Assembly (NCBI GenBank): GCA_903832075.1
Contig: CAILAF010000158.1
Location: 1-12,882 of the forward strand
DNA from: an uncultured Chitinophagaceae bacterium
GTDB lineage: Bacteria; Bacteroidota; Bacteroidia; Chitinophagales; Chitinophagaceae
Reading direction: 5' to 3'
Length of the DNA stretch: 12,882 bases
The position numbers were made by a program, and so were the translations under genes. The notes beneath the pieces are model-generated. The model saw only the letters and a program-made list of their open reading frames with translations. It ran no database searches and was not told the origin of the DNA. Below are positions 6,642-12,882 of this stretch, in pieces; the first letter of the stretch is position 1; each line of letters starts with the position of its first letter.

Positions 6642-7139
6642 ATGATGAAGAAATTAATAACTGCAATTATCTTTTTATTCATAATTGGATTAAACCAAAT
6701 CTTATCACAGGAAAATCAAGCAATCCCATTATATAAAGGAAAATATCCGGTTGTTTTCAGAATGTTTGATAATAAAGTTTGGTCATTGTTTGACTCTACA
6801 CATGCAAATGGATTTGTAATGGTAAGTTTTGAAATTTCCGAAAAGGGGGTTTTAGAAAATATAAACTTTTCGATAAACTTTCCTATTGTAATAAAAGAAA
6901 TCATTGCTTCTTCACTGCTTTCCACTAATAATAATTGGCAACCAGCATATCAGAATCAGATACCAATTAGAAAAAGAATAATACAGCCAATTTTATATCA
7001 ATATGGCGGGTATCAAAATTTCAATTTTCAAATAGATAAAATTGAAGAAAGTTTTGATTTTGGCAGAAGCGATAACAATAGGAAATTTATTGATGCTATT
7101 ATATTGCCAATTTGTTCAACTGGATTTGCAATAAGGTAA
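6642..7139 (+). CDS. small exported protein with TonB C-terminal-like segment
   Basis: A 165-residue protein with a clear signal peptide: basic MMKK, a hydrophobic core to about residue 18, and likely cleavage near LSQ-EN (residue 23). Residues ~57-119 (GFVMVSFEISEKGVLENI ... NWQPAYQNQIPIRKRI) follow the pattern of the TonB C-terminal fold: a strand ending in a turn G, a helix, then W-x-P/A with a final strand pair. There is no Pro-rich spanning region or retained membrane anchor, so it is not a standard energy transducer. It is probably a periplasmic stand-alone domain. Two adjacent ATGs (6642, 6645) are both possible starts. It lies 17 bp after the patatin gene and ends 12 bp before the convergent lipid kinase. 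The family assignment is by pattern only; role unknown. Confidence 0.6.
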   Translation: MMKKLITAIIFLFIIGLNQILSQENQAIPLYKGKYPVVFRMFDNKVWSLFDSTHANGFVMVSFEISEKGVLENINFSINFPIVIKEIIASSLLSTNNNWQPAYQNQIPIRKRIIQPILYQYGGYQNFNFQIDKIEESFDFGRSDNNRKFIDAIILPICSTGFAIR

Positions 7140-7151
7140 GGGAAATAAATT

Positions 7152-8054
7152 CTAATTCGGCTGTATCAATTCAAAACAATTTTTAATAATCTTGATAGTA
7201 AATTCTTCGGCAGTTTCTTTTGGTTCGCCATCAATATGCAAAGGCGCTAATTTTAAATTGCGTATAGTTAATGATGGTGTTTGAAAATATAAAACATTTT
7301 TCTTGCTCATATCATCCACCATTTCCTGTAATTTATTATTACCACGAATTTGTTTTAATAATGCAAAAGGAATTTTTGCTTTATTCATTTTTTGAATAAT
7401 TACCACATCTAATAATCCATCATTCAAATTGGCATGTGGTGCAATGGTAACATTATTACCAAACTGATTACTGTTGGCAATACTTATAGCAAAAGCTTCG
7501 GTAAAAAAAGAAAAATTATCCAACACAACTTCAAACTGATATGGATTGGCTTTAAAAAAATTTATTAAACTTTCTTGTGTGTAAGTAAATAAACCGCGTG
7601 TTGATCTTTCTGCAAAACCATGTGCAACTTGCGCATCAAATCCAACACCACTTAACATGCAACTATAATAATCATTAATATAAAATGCATCAACAGGTTT
7701 TGATGTGCCGGAAAAAATAACTGCTAATGCAGCTTTAATTTTTTTTGGAATATTCGCTGCAAATGCAAGTCCGTTGCCGGATCCCAAAGGGATAATACCA
7801 AAACGAACAGGTAAATCTTTTAAAGCAAATGTTACTTGATTCACGGTTCCATCGCCACCAACAATTATAACATCAGTGATTTTTTCTTTAATGATTTTTT
7901 CTTTAATAAAATCATAATCACCTTTTGAGTTGGTAGATAAAATTTCAAATGGAATTTCCTGAAAAGCTGTTTCTTTTTCTATCAGCTTTTTTATTCCATC
8001 TTTTTTTGAAGTACCGGATATAGGGTTGATTAAATAAATAATTTTTCTTTTCAT
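7152..8054 (-). CDS. diacylglycerol kinase-like lipid kinase (YegS/DagK family)
   Basis: A cytoplasmic or peripheral membrane kinase of the DAGK catalytic-domain family, expected to phosphorylate diacylglycerol or a related lipid alcohol with ATP. NPISG (10-14) opens the first strand, GGDGT (66-70) is the nucleotide-binding glycine motif, PLGSGNGLA (89-97) is the second conserved loop (commonly GTGNDFA), and APLHIDGEP near the C-terminus is the conserved DGE segment. At 300 residues it is full length. A GTG at 8060 could add two codons, but the ATG at 8054 gives the usual MKRK start and is preferred. It begins 33 bp after the fabH-like gene on the same strand and is probably co-transcribed. 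The G-S-G-N-G variant makes substrate prediction less sure; sphingoid or isoprenoid substrates are possible in Bacteroidota. Confidence 0.9.
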   Translation of the reverse strand: MKRKIIYLINPISGTSKKDGIKKLIEKETAFQEIPFEILSTNSKGDYDFIKEKIIKEKITDVIIVGGDGTVNQVTFALKDLPVRFGIIPLGSGNGLAFAANIPKKIKAALAVIFSGTSKPVDAFYINDYYSCMLSGVGFDAQVAHGFAERSTRGLFTYTQESLINFFKANPYQFEVVLDNFSFFTEAFAISIANSNQFGNNVTIAPHANLNDGLLDVVIIQKMNKAKIPFALLKQIRGNNKLQEMVDDMSKKNVLYFQTPSLTIRNLKLAPLHIDGEPKETAEEFTIKIIKNCFELIQPN

Positions 8055-8087
8055 CTTCACTGTTTCAATACATAAAAATATAAATAC

Positions 8088-9137
8088 TTACCATTTTAAT
8101 AAAGCACTTGCCCAAGTAAAACCACTTCCAAAAGCAGCCAAACAAACTAAATCGCCATTATTGATTTTTCCTTTTTCCCATGCTTCGCATAAAGCAATTG
8201 GAACTGAAGCTGCCGTTGTGTTTCCGTAATGTTGAATATTATTATACACTTGATCATCACTTAATTTTAATTTTTGTTGAACAAATTGTGCAATACGCAA
8301 ATTAGCTTGATGTGGTATCAATAATTTTATATCAGATGTTTTATAACCATTTTTATTTAAAGCTTCATTAATTACTTCCGGAAATTTTACAATTGCTTTT
8401 TTAAAAACTGCCGGGCCGTCCATGAATGGAAATAATTGTTCATTATCAATCATTTTTTGACTAATAAACATATGCGCTATTTCTGCATCATCAAAATCAG
8501 CGTAATTTTTTTCACCCCAATGATTGGCATGTGTTCCGGGATTAAACATGGCTAATATTTCTGCGCTTTCACCATCGCTATGTAAATGTGTACTTAATAT
8601 TCCACAGTTATCATCTTCAGTTGGTTGTAATACAACTGCACCGGCTCCGTCACCAAAAATTACAGAAATGTTTCTACTGCGTGTTGTTAAATCCAAACCA
8701 AAAGAATGTTTCTCTGCACCTACCACTAAAATATTTTTGTACATGCCTGTTTTAATAAATTGATCTGCGACGCTTAATGCATATAAAAAACCGCTGCATT
8801 GATTGCGAACATCTAATGCGCCTATCTCTTTCATTTGCATTGCACGTTGTAATAAAACACCGCATCCGGGAAAATAATAATCAGGCGATAAAGTAGCGAA
8901 TACAATAAAATCAATTTCATTTGCAGTAGTGCCTGCTCTTTCAATTGCAATTTTTGCAGCTTCAACGCCCATCGTAGTAGTAGTTTCATCGGTTCGATGC
9001 GCATAACGTCGTTCTTTAATACCGGTTCTTTCTTGAATCCATTCATCACTTGTATCCATGTATTTCAATAAGTCGTTGTTAGTAACAACATGTTCAGGAA
9101 CATACATTCCTATTCCGGCAATTCTACTGCGGAGCAT
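8088..9137 (-). CDS. beta-ketoacyl-ACP synthase III family protein (FabH-like)
   Basis: A cytoplasmic thiolase-fold enzyme that condenses an acyl-CoA primer with malonyl-ACP, the first step of fatty acid synthesis. The Cys-His-Asn triad is intact: C114 in NQCSGFLYA, H276 in IPHQANLRI, N306 in HYGNTTAASVP. GDGAGAVVL (162-170) is also typical. Length is 349 against 317 for E. coli FabH; the Cys-to-His distance is 162 rather than 132 residues while His-to-Asn is the usual 30, which places an insertion of about 30 residues near 199-237, after LHSDGESAEIL. This region borders the substrate tunnel, so chain-length or substrate specificity may differ. It could be the housekeeping FabH of this lineage or a specialised paralogue (branched primer, polyene pigment, OleA-like condensation); no acpP, plsX or rpmF genes adjoin. 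It is followed by the lipid kinase, probably in one transcript. Confidence 0.9.
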   Translation of the reverse strand: MLRSRIAGIGMYVPEHVVTNNDLLKYMDTSDEWIQERTGIKERRYAHRTDETTTTMGVEAAKIAIERAGTTANEIDFIVFATLSPDYYFPGCGVLLQRAMQMKEIGALDVRNQCSGFLYALSVADQFIKTGMYKNILVVGAEKHSFGLDLTTRSRNISVIFGDGAGAVVLQPTEDDNCGILSTHLHSDGESAEILAMFNPGTHANHWGEKNYADFDDAEIAHMFISQKMIDNEQLFPFMDGPAVFKKAIVKFPEVINEALNKNGYKTSDIKLLIPHQANLRIAQFVQQKLKLSDDQVYNNIQHYGNTTAASVPIALCEAWEKGKINNGDLVCLAAFGSGFTWASALLKW

Positions 9138-9260
9138 AGCAATCAGTTTAATAAAGCGGTGAAGGTAAGAGAAATCATTTTTATAAAAGATGAAGAATTA
9201 TTTCAATGGTAATTGCATTACTCGTTTAAATAAATTCATAAACAATAATTTTATTTTTTG

Positions 9261-10160
9261 TTATTGATTTTGCTCTGCACCTTTCACATCTTTTTTATTC
9301 TTTGATTTTTTATCAGGCTTTTGTTGTTTGATTAGTTCTTTCTGTTTTTTTGTTGAAAAAGCATTATCTACTAAACATACACATCTGAAACCTAAATATC
9401 TGTTTGGTTCATTGTAAGAAAATTTTTCTTTCACTTTGCAATATTCTAAAGGCAAATCATAAAACCCGCCTTTCGCTAATCCCTTTTCGCTTACCATTTC
9501 ACCAACGTTGCCAATAATATTATATATGCCATATTGATTGGGTTTGCCAAAGCTTACAGGCATTACTATATTTTGAGCATTTTGCTGAGCCGAATCAATA
9601 TTATCATAATAACAGTTGAACATTTTAGTAGTATCATCTTTTTTGTGTAGTATAGTTTGTTCATAACCGTAAGGAAATTTTACAAGATCTAATTTGCCTG
9701 CTGCTGCTAATTCCCATTCTGTTTCTGTTGGTAAACGATATACCACATTTCTGAAATTAGCATCTCTTGTTTTTTCTAAAAATTCATTTACTCTTTCAGT
9801 TCGCCATTCGCAATAAGCAACAGCTTGTTCATAAGTAATTCCAACAACCGGATAATCAGAAAACTCAGGGCTTTTAAAATATTCTGTTACATATTTTTCA
9901 TTGTCCATTTTCAGCGAATACCAAACAGTTGAATCGGGTTGCATTTTTGCATAAGTAGTTGTATCGTCTTCTGTTTTTAATAACCATCCTTCTGTATAAG
10001 CTCTCCACATTTCATTCGTAATCTCAAATTTATCAATATATAAACTGTCTTTTAATTGAACTGTTCCGGGCGGTGCTGCGACTTTTCCTGGAGCAAATTT
10101 TTTTTCCGAAATAAATGAAATCAAAAGTGCAGAAAATAAAATCAAAACAAAAGCTTTCAT
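9261..10160 (-). CDS. exported SUMF1/FGE-sulfatase domain protein
   Basis: A 299-residue protein with an N-terminal signal segment (residues 1-18, no lipobox Cys), then a formylglycine-generating-enzyme fold: FEITNEMWRAY (45-55), PVVGITYEQAVAYCEWR (104-120), RLPTETEWELAAAG (142-155), GNVGEMV (218-224), KGGFYDLP (230-237) and LGFRCV (256-261). In active FGE two cysteines five residues apart bind copper in the GGSYxCxxxxC region; here the second is C241 but the first is Leu (L236), and the usual GNVxEW Trp is Met. It is therefore probably not a formylglycine generator but a structural or ligand-binding relative, as in gliding/type IX proteins GldJ and GldK (lipoproteins, longer). The last ~30 residues are Lys-rich and disordered. 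It lies on the same strand upstream of fabH with a 123-bp gap, and no sulfatase gene is near. Confidence 0.85.
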   Translation of the reverse strand: MKAFVLILFSALLISFISEKKFAPGKVAAPPGTVQLKDSLYIDKFEITNEMWRAYTEGWLLKTEDDTTTYAKMQPDSTVWYSLKMDNEKYVTEYFKSPEFSDYPVVGITYEQAVAYCEWRTERVNEFLEKTRDANFRNVVYRLPTETEWELAAAGKLDLVKFPYGYEQTILHKKDDTTKMFNCYYDNIDSAQQNAQNIVMPVSFGKPNQYGIYNIIGNVGEMVSEKGLAKGGFYDLPLEYCKVKEKFSYNEPNRYLGFRCVCLVDNAFSTKKQKELIKQQKPDKKSKNKKDVKGAEQNQ

Positions 10161-10266
10161 AACGATAAAGATATATGAAGAAAGAAATGGTTATTAAATT
10201 TAGTACAATTAAATTGATACAAGCAATCTAAAATTCATTATTTTGAACTGAATTTAAAAAAATCCC

Positions 10267-11388
10267 ATGACTAATACTGCTCAACGTTTTACCGCATTAG
10301 ATGTTTTTCGCGGAATGACTGTTTGTTTTATGATTATCGTAAACACACCAGGCAATGGTGCAACAACTTGGTCACCATTGCAACATGCCAGTTGGCATGG
10401 CTTTACACCAACCGATTTGGTATTCCCGTCTTTTTTATTTGCTGTTGGTAATGCCATGAGTTTTGTAATGAAAAGATGGGAAACCTTTTCGCAACAACAA
10501 GTATTACTTAAAATATTTAAACGCACAGCTATTATTTTTTTATTGGGTTATTTAATGTATTGGTTTCCCTTTTTTCAACTCGATGAAAACCATCACATCA
10601 TTTCATTTCCAATTCAGCAAACAAGAATAATGGGTGTTTTGCAACGCATTGCTTTGTGTTATGGATTGGCATCTTTATTAATTTATTATTTCAAATCAAA
10701 AATTTCTATTGTAATAAGTATTGTATTGATGTTTTTGTATTGGATATTGCTATATGCATTTGGTGATGCCGGTAATGAGTTAACCATGACAGGTAATGCA
10801 GGATTTAAATTTGATTTATGGTTGATGGGAGAAAATCATTTGTATCATGGCGAGGGCATTGCATTTGATCCGGAAGGATGGTTAAGTACTTTACCTGCAA
10901 TTGCAAATGTTGTTGGAGGTTTTGTTGTTGGACAATATGTGCAACAAAAAGGAAAAACATTTGAAGGATTAAGCAAATTATTATTAAGCGGTTTTGTATT
11001 ATTGGTAATTGCTTATTTCTGGAATTTAGTTTTTCCGGTAAATAAAAAATTATGGACAAGTTCTTTTGTTGTATTAACAGTTGGATTGGATTGTGTGATA
11101 TTATCAGCAGTAATTTATTGGATAGATTTTAAAAATAAGAAAGGTTGGTTTTTTGAAGTGCCCGGAAAAAATCCTTTAATAGTTTATTTGTTATCAGAAT
11201 TATTGGCAACAATTTTTTGGATGATTAATATTAATGATAATCAAAACTTGCATGAATGGTTGTATGAAAATATTTTTAGTCATGCCGGTGCATATTTTGG
11301 TTCTTTCTTATTTGCAGTTGCATATATGTTATTATGTTGGAGTGTTGGTTATTGGATGGACAAAAAGAAAATTTATATACGTGTTTGA
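10267..11388 (+). CDS. HGSNAT/DUF5009-type membrane acyltransferase
   Basis: A 373-residue polytopic inner-membrane protein with roughly ten hydrophobic helices. The N-terminus RFTALDVFRGMTVCFMIIV (7-25) and the block HASWHGFTPTDLVFPSFLF (40-58) are the signature of the heparan-alpha-glucosaminide N-acetyltransferase/YeiB-related family; the family transfers acetyl groups from cytoplasmic acetyl-CoA across the membrane to an amino sugar. H44 in WHG is the likely counterpart of the His that carries the acetyl group in the human enzyme, and D50 in TPTDLVFP is also conserved. Length matches bacterial members. In bacteria the acceptor is generally not known; an envelope glycan is the likely target. 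It is divergent from the FGE-like gene across 106 bp. A near-match to the -7 box (TATTTTG, one base short, 10239-10245) lies upstream. The ATG at 10267 is the only start consistent with the conserved N-terminus. Confidence 0.88.
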   Translation: MTNTAQRFTALDVFRGMTVCFMIIVNTPGNGATTWSPLQHASWHGFTPTDLVFPSFLFAVGNAMSFVMKRWETFSQQQVLLKIFKRTAIIFLLGYLMYWFPFFQLDENHHIISFPIQQTRIMGVLQRIALCYGLASLLIYYFKSKISIVISIVLMFLYWILLYAFGDAGNELTMTGNAGFKFDLWLMGENHLYHGEGIAFDPEGWLSTLPAIANVVGGFVVGQYVQQKGKTFEGLSKLLLSGFVLLVIAYFWNLVFPVNKKLWTSSFVVLTVGLDCVILSAVIYWIDFKNKKGWFFEVPGKNPLIVYLLSELLATIFWMININDNQNLHEWLYENIFSHAGAYFGSFLFAVAYMLLCWSVGYWMDKKKIYIRV

Positions 11389-11473
11389 TGAATAGAAATT
11401 CAGGTGTACAAGTGTGCGACGCAAGAAAAGTTTCATTCATATTCATTCGTCGGTAACAATATCATCACTTCTT

Positions 11474-11500
11474 TTAATTGGCGGAGCGGCTTAATTGGCG
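11474..11500. repeat. 10-bp direct repeat in the typA promoter
   Basis: TTAATTGGCG occurs exactly at 11474-11483 and again at 11491-11500, a 17-bp period, separated by GAGCGGC. The first copy contains the candidate -33 TTG (11478-11480) and the second abuts the -7 box. Two copies on the same face with nearly two helical turns between them fit a tandem protein-binding site. Confidence 0.5.
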
Positions 11501-11508
11501 TACTTTTG
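11478..11508 (+). promoter_or_regulatory. promoter of typA
   Basis: TACTTTTG at 11501-11508 matches TAnnTTTG exactly, with TTG at 11478-11480 at a 20-base spacing, close to the Bacteroidota norm. The -7 box ends 17 bases before the typA ATG, implying a leader of about 10-12 nt. This is the best-formed promoter in the window. Confidence 0.65.
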
Positions 11509-11525
11509 CAGCCTTAAAAATTTTC

Positions 11526-12882
11526 ATGGAGATAAGGAATATAGCCATCATTGCTCACGTTGACCACGGTAAAACTACTTTGGTAGATAGAATTTTGCAA
11601 ACTACCAAAGTGTTTAGAGATAATCAGGAAACCGGCGATTTGATTATGGACAGCAATGATTTGGAAAGAGAAAGAGGAATTACTATTTTTTCTAAGAATG
11701 CTTCTGTACAATACAATGGTGTAAAAATTAATGTAATTGATACGCCCGGGCATAGTGATTTTGGCGGCGAAGTAGAACGCGTTTTAAAAATGGCGGATGG
11801 TGTTTTATTGTTGGTTGATGCTTTTGAAGGTCCGATGCCGCAAACTCGTTTTGTTTTACAAAAAGCATTGCAATTAAATCTTCATCCAATAGTTGTTATT
11901 AATAAAGTAGATAAACCAAATTGCAGACCCGAAGAAGTGCATGATGCTGTGTTTGAATTATTTTTTAATTTAGATGCAACAGAAGAGCAATTAAATTTTC
12001 CAACTTTTTACGGAAGCGGAAAGAATGCATGGTTTAATGATAAGAACGAACAATGCGAAGGCATCACTCCATTATTAGATGGAATTATAAAATATGTACC
12101 GCCACCAAAAGTGAATGATGGAACATTGCAATTGCAAATTACTTCATTGGATTATTCTTCTTTCTTGGGAAGAATTGCGATTGGAAAAGTTACTCGCGGT
12201 TCAATTAAAGAAAATCAAAACATAGCTTTAGTACAAGCAGATAGTTCAATTAAAAAATCTAAAGTAAAAGAACTGTATGTGTTTGAAGGAATGGGCAAAA
12301 GAAAAGTTACAGAAGTTTTAACCGGTGATTTATGTGCTGTTGTTGGATTAGAAAACTTTAATATCGGCGATACCATTTGTGATATTGAAAATCCGGAAGG
12401 TTTAGCAGTAATTAGTGTTGATGAACCAACAATGAGTATGTTGTTTTCAATTAACAATTCACCATTCTTTGGTAAAGATGGAAAGTTTGTAACATCACGT
12501 CATTTACGTGATCGTTTAATGAAAGAAACAGAAAAAAATTTAGCATTAAGAGTTGAGGATACAGATAGTGCCGATAGCTTTTTAGTTTTTGGTCGTGGTA
12601 TTTTGCATTTAGGAATTTTGATTGAAACAATGCGCCGTGAAGGATATGAATTAACTGTTGGTCAGCCGCAAGTTTTGGTTAAAATAATTGATGGTAGAAA
12701 TAATGAACCCTACGAAACATTAGTAATAGATGTTCCTGCAGCGTATAGTGGTAAAGCAATTGATTTGGTTACCCAACGCAAAGGAGAATTACATGTTATG
12801 GAAAGTAAAGGCGAAATGCAACATTTAGAATTTGAAATTCCTTCAAGAGGATTGATAGGCTTGCGGTCTCAAATGTTAACCA
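11526..12882 (+). CDS. typA: ribosome-associated GTPase TypA/BipA, 3' truncated by window edge
   Basis: A translational GTPase of the EF-G family that binds the ribosome and supports 50S assembly and growth under stress or cold. The window holds 452 codons of about 600. GTPase motifs are G1 AHVDHGKT (10-17), G2 GITI (51-54) preceded by DLERERG, G3 DTPGH (72-76), G4 NKVD (126-129) and a G5-like GSGK. The beta-barrel domain II follows (LGRIAIGKVTRG), then the EF-G-like domain III; the last visible stretch (FEIPSRGLIGLRSQML) is the BipA-specific boundary motif region near domain V. The missing part is the C-terminal domain. HVDHGKT and the SRGLIG segment separate it from LepA and EF-G. The ATG at 11526 is preceded by a strong -7 box, so transcription appears to start just upstream. 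No frameshift is seen. Confidence 0.96.
   Translation, partial: MEIRNIAIIAHVDHGKTTLVDRILQTTKVFRDNQETGDLIMDSNDLERERGITIFSKNASVQYNGVKINVIDTPGHSDFGGEVERVLKMADGVLLLVDAFEGPMPQTRFVLQKALQLNLHPIVVINKVDKPNCRPEEVHDAVFELFFNLDATEEQLNFPTFYGSGKNAWFNDKNEQCEGITPLLDGIIKYVPPPKVNDGTLQLQITSLDYSSFLGRIAIGKVTRGSIKENQNIALVQADSSIKKSKVKELYVFEGMGKRKVTEVLTGDLCAVVGLENFNIGDTICDIENPEGLAVISVDEPTMSMLFSINNSPFFGKDGKFVTSRHLRDRLMKETEKNLALRVEDTDSADSFLVFGRGILHLGILIETMRREGYELTVGQPQVLVKIIDGRNNEPYETLVIDVPAAYSGKAIDLVTQRKGELHVMESKGEMQHLEFEIPSRGLIGLRSQMLT

Noticed and set aside
8055..8060. GTG start two codons before the lipid kinase ATG
   Set aside because: The ATG at 8054 gives the typical MKRK opening and is a better start codon.
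8524..8763. 79-codon plus-strand ORF inside the fabH-like gene
   Set aside because: It is antisense to a conserved enzyme core, with no start signal and no recognisable domain.
10166..10173. TATCTTTA on the minus strand as promoter of the FGE-like gene
   Set aside because: It deviates from TAnnTTTG and lies only five bases before the ATG, which would leave no leader.
11417..11452. Hairpin CGACG/CGTCG after the acyltransferase gene as terminator
   Set aside because: Five base pairs with a 26-base loop and no T-tract is within chance expectation.
11514..11753. 79-codon minus-strand ORF antisense to the typA 5' end
   Set aside because: It lies opposite the conserved GTPase motifs of typA, and its sequence is explained by codon constraints there.
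1..12882. Mobile element, CRISPR array, toxin-antitoxin pair, tRNA or rRNA
   Set aside because: Reading both strands showed no transposase or integrase motifs, regularly spaced repeats, small paired toxin-like ORFs, or cloverleaf sequences.

Overview
The window reads as chromosomal, low-GC DNA from a member of the Bacteroidota, probably a Chitinophagia- or Sphingobacteriia-like lineage (inferred). The reasons are the AT-rich sequence, the absence of Shine-Dalgarno sites before the genes, several copies of the Bacteroidota -7 promoter element TAnnTTTG, and typical family content. Heme A synthase implies aerobic respiration with a heme-A (aa3-type) oxidase. The content is mostly housekeeping. 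I find no phage, transposon, CRISPR array, tRNA, rRNA or clear defence system.

Layout. Bases 3-92 are the tail of an unidentified gene. An AhpD-like thiol protein (252-602) is followed by the beta subunit of a 2-oxoacid:ferredoxin oxidoreductase (668-1699). A 289-bp non-coding gap follows, with three hairpins and an orphan promoter-like element that together could make a small RNA of about 75 nt. A YciO-type Sua5/YrdC protein (1989-2597) meets RNase HII (minus strand, 2589-3185) tail to tail with a 9-bp overlap. Divergent from RNase HII is heme A synthase (start corrected to 3266). Next come a 740-residue membrane protein with a C-terminal patatin lipase domain (4402-6624) and, 17 bp on, a small exported protein with a TonB_C-like segment (6642-7139).

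On the minus strand a KASIII/FabH-like enzyme (9137-8088) leads into a YegS/DagK-like lipid kinase (start corrected to 8054), and upstream of both is an exported SUMF1/FGE-fold protein (10160-9261) that lacks one of the two FGE catalytic cysteines. On the plus strand are an HGSNAT/DUF5009-type membrane acyltransferase (10267-11388) and the first 452 codons of the ribosome-associated GTPase TypA/BipA, cut off by the window edge.

How the genes relate. Lipid and envelope metabolism recurs: FabH-like synthase, lipid kinase, patatin lipase and membrane acyltransferase. Adjacency supports only three likely transcription units: ahpD-like with korB (korB also has its own -7 box), patatin with the TonB_C-like gene, and fabH-like with the lipid kinase. 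The three genes with the clearest -7 boxes (korB, ctaA, typA) have them 13-17 bases before the ATG, implying very short leaders. No wholly new system is evident. The points most worth a second look are the possible small RNA at 1823-1912, the ahpD-like/korB pairing without a visible alpha subunit, the membrane-anchored patatin with its exported partner, the cysteine-deficient FGE-like protein, and a 10-bp direct repeat within the typA promoter.
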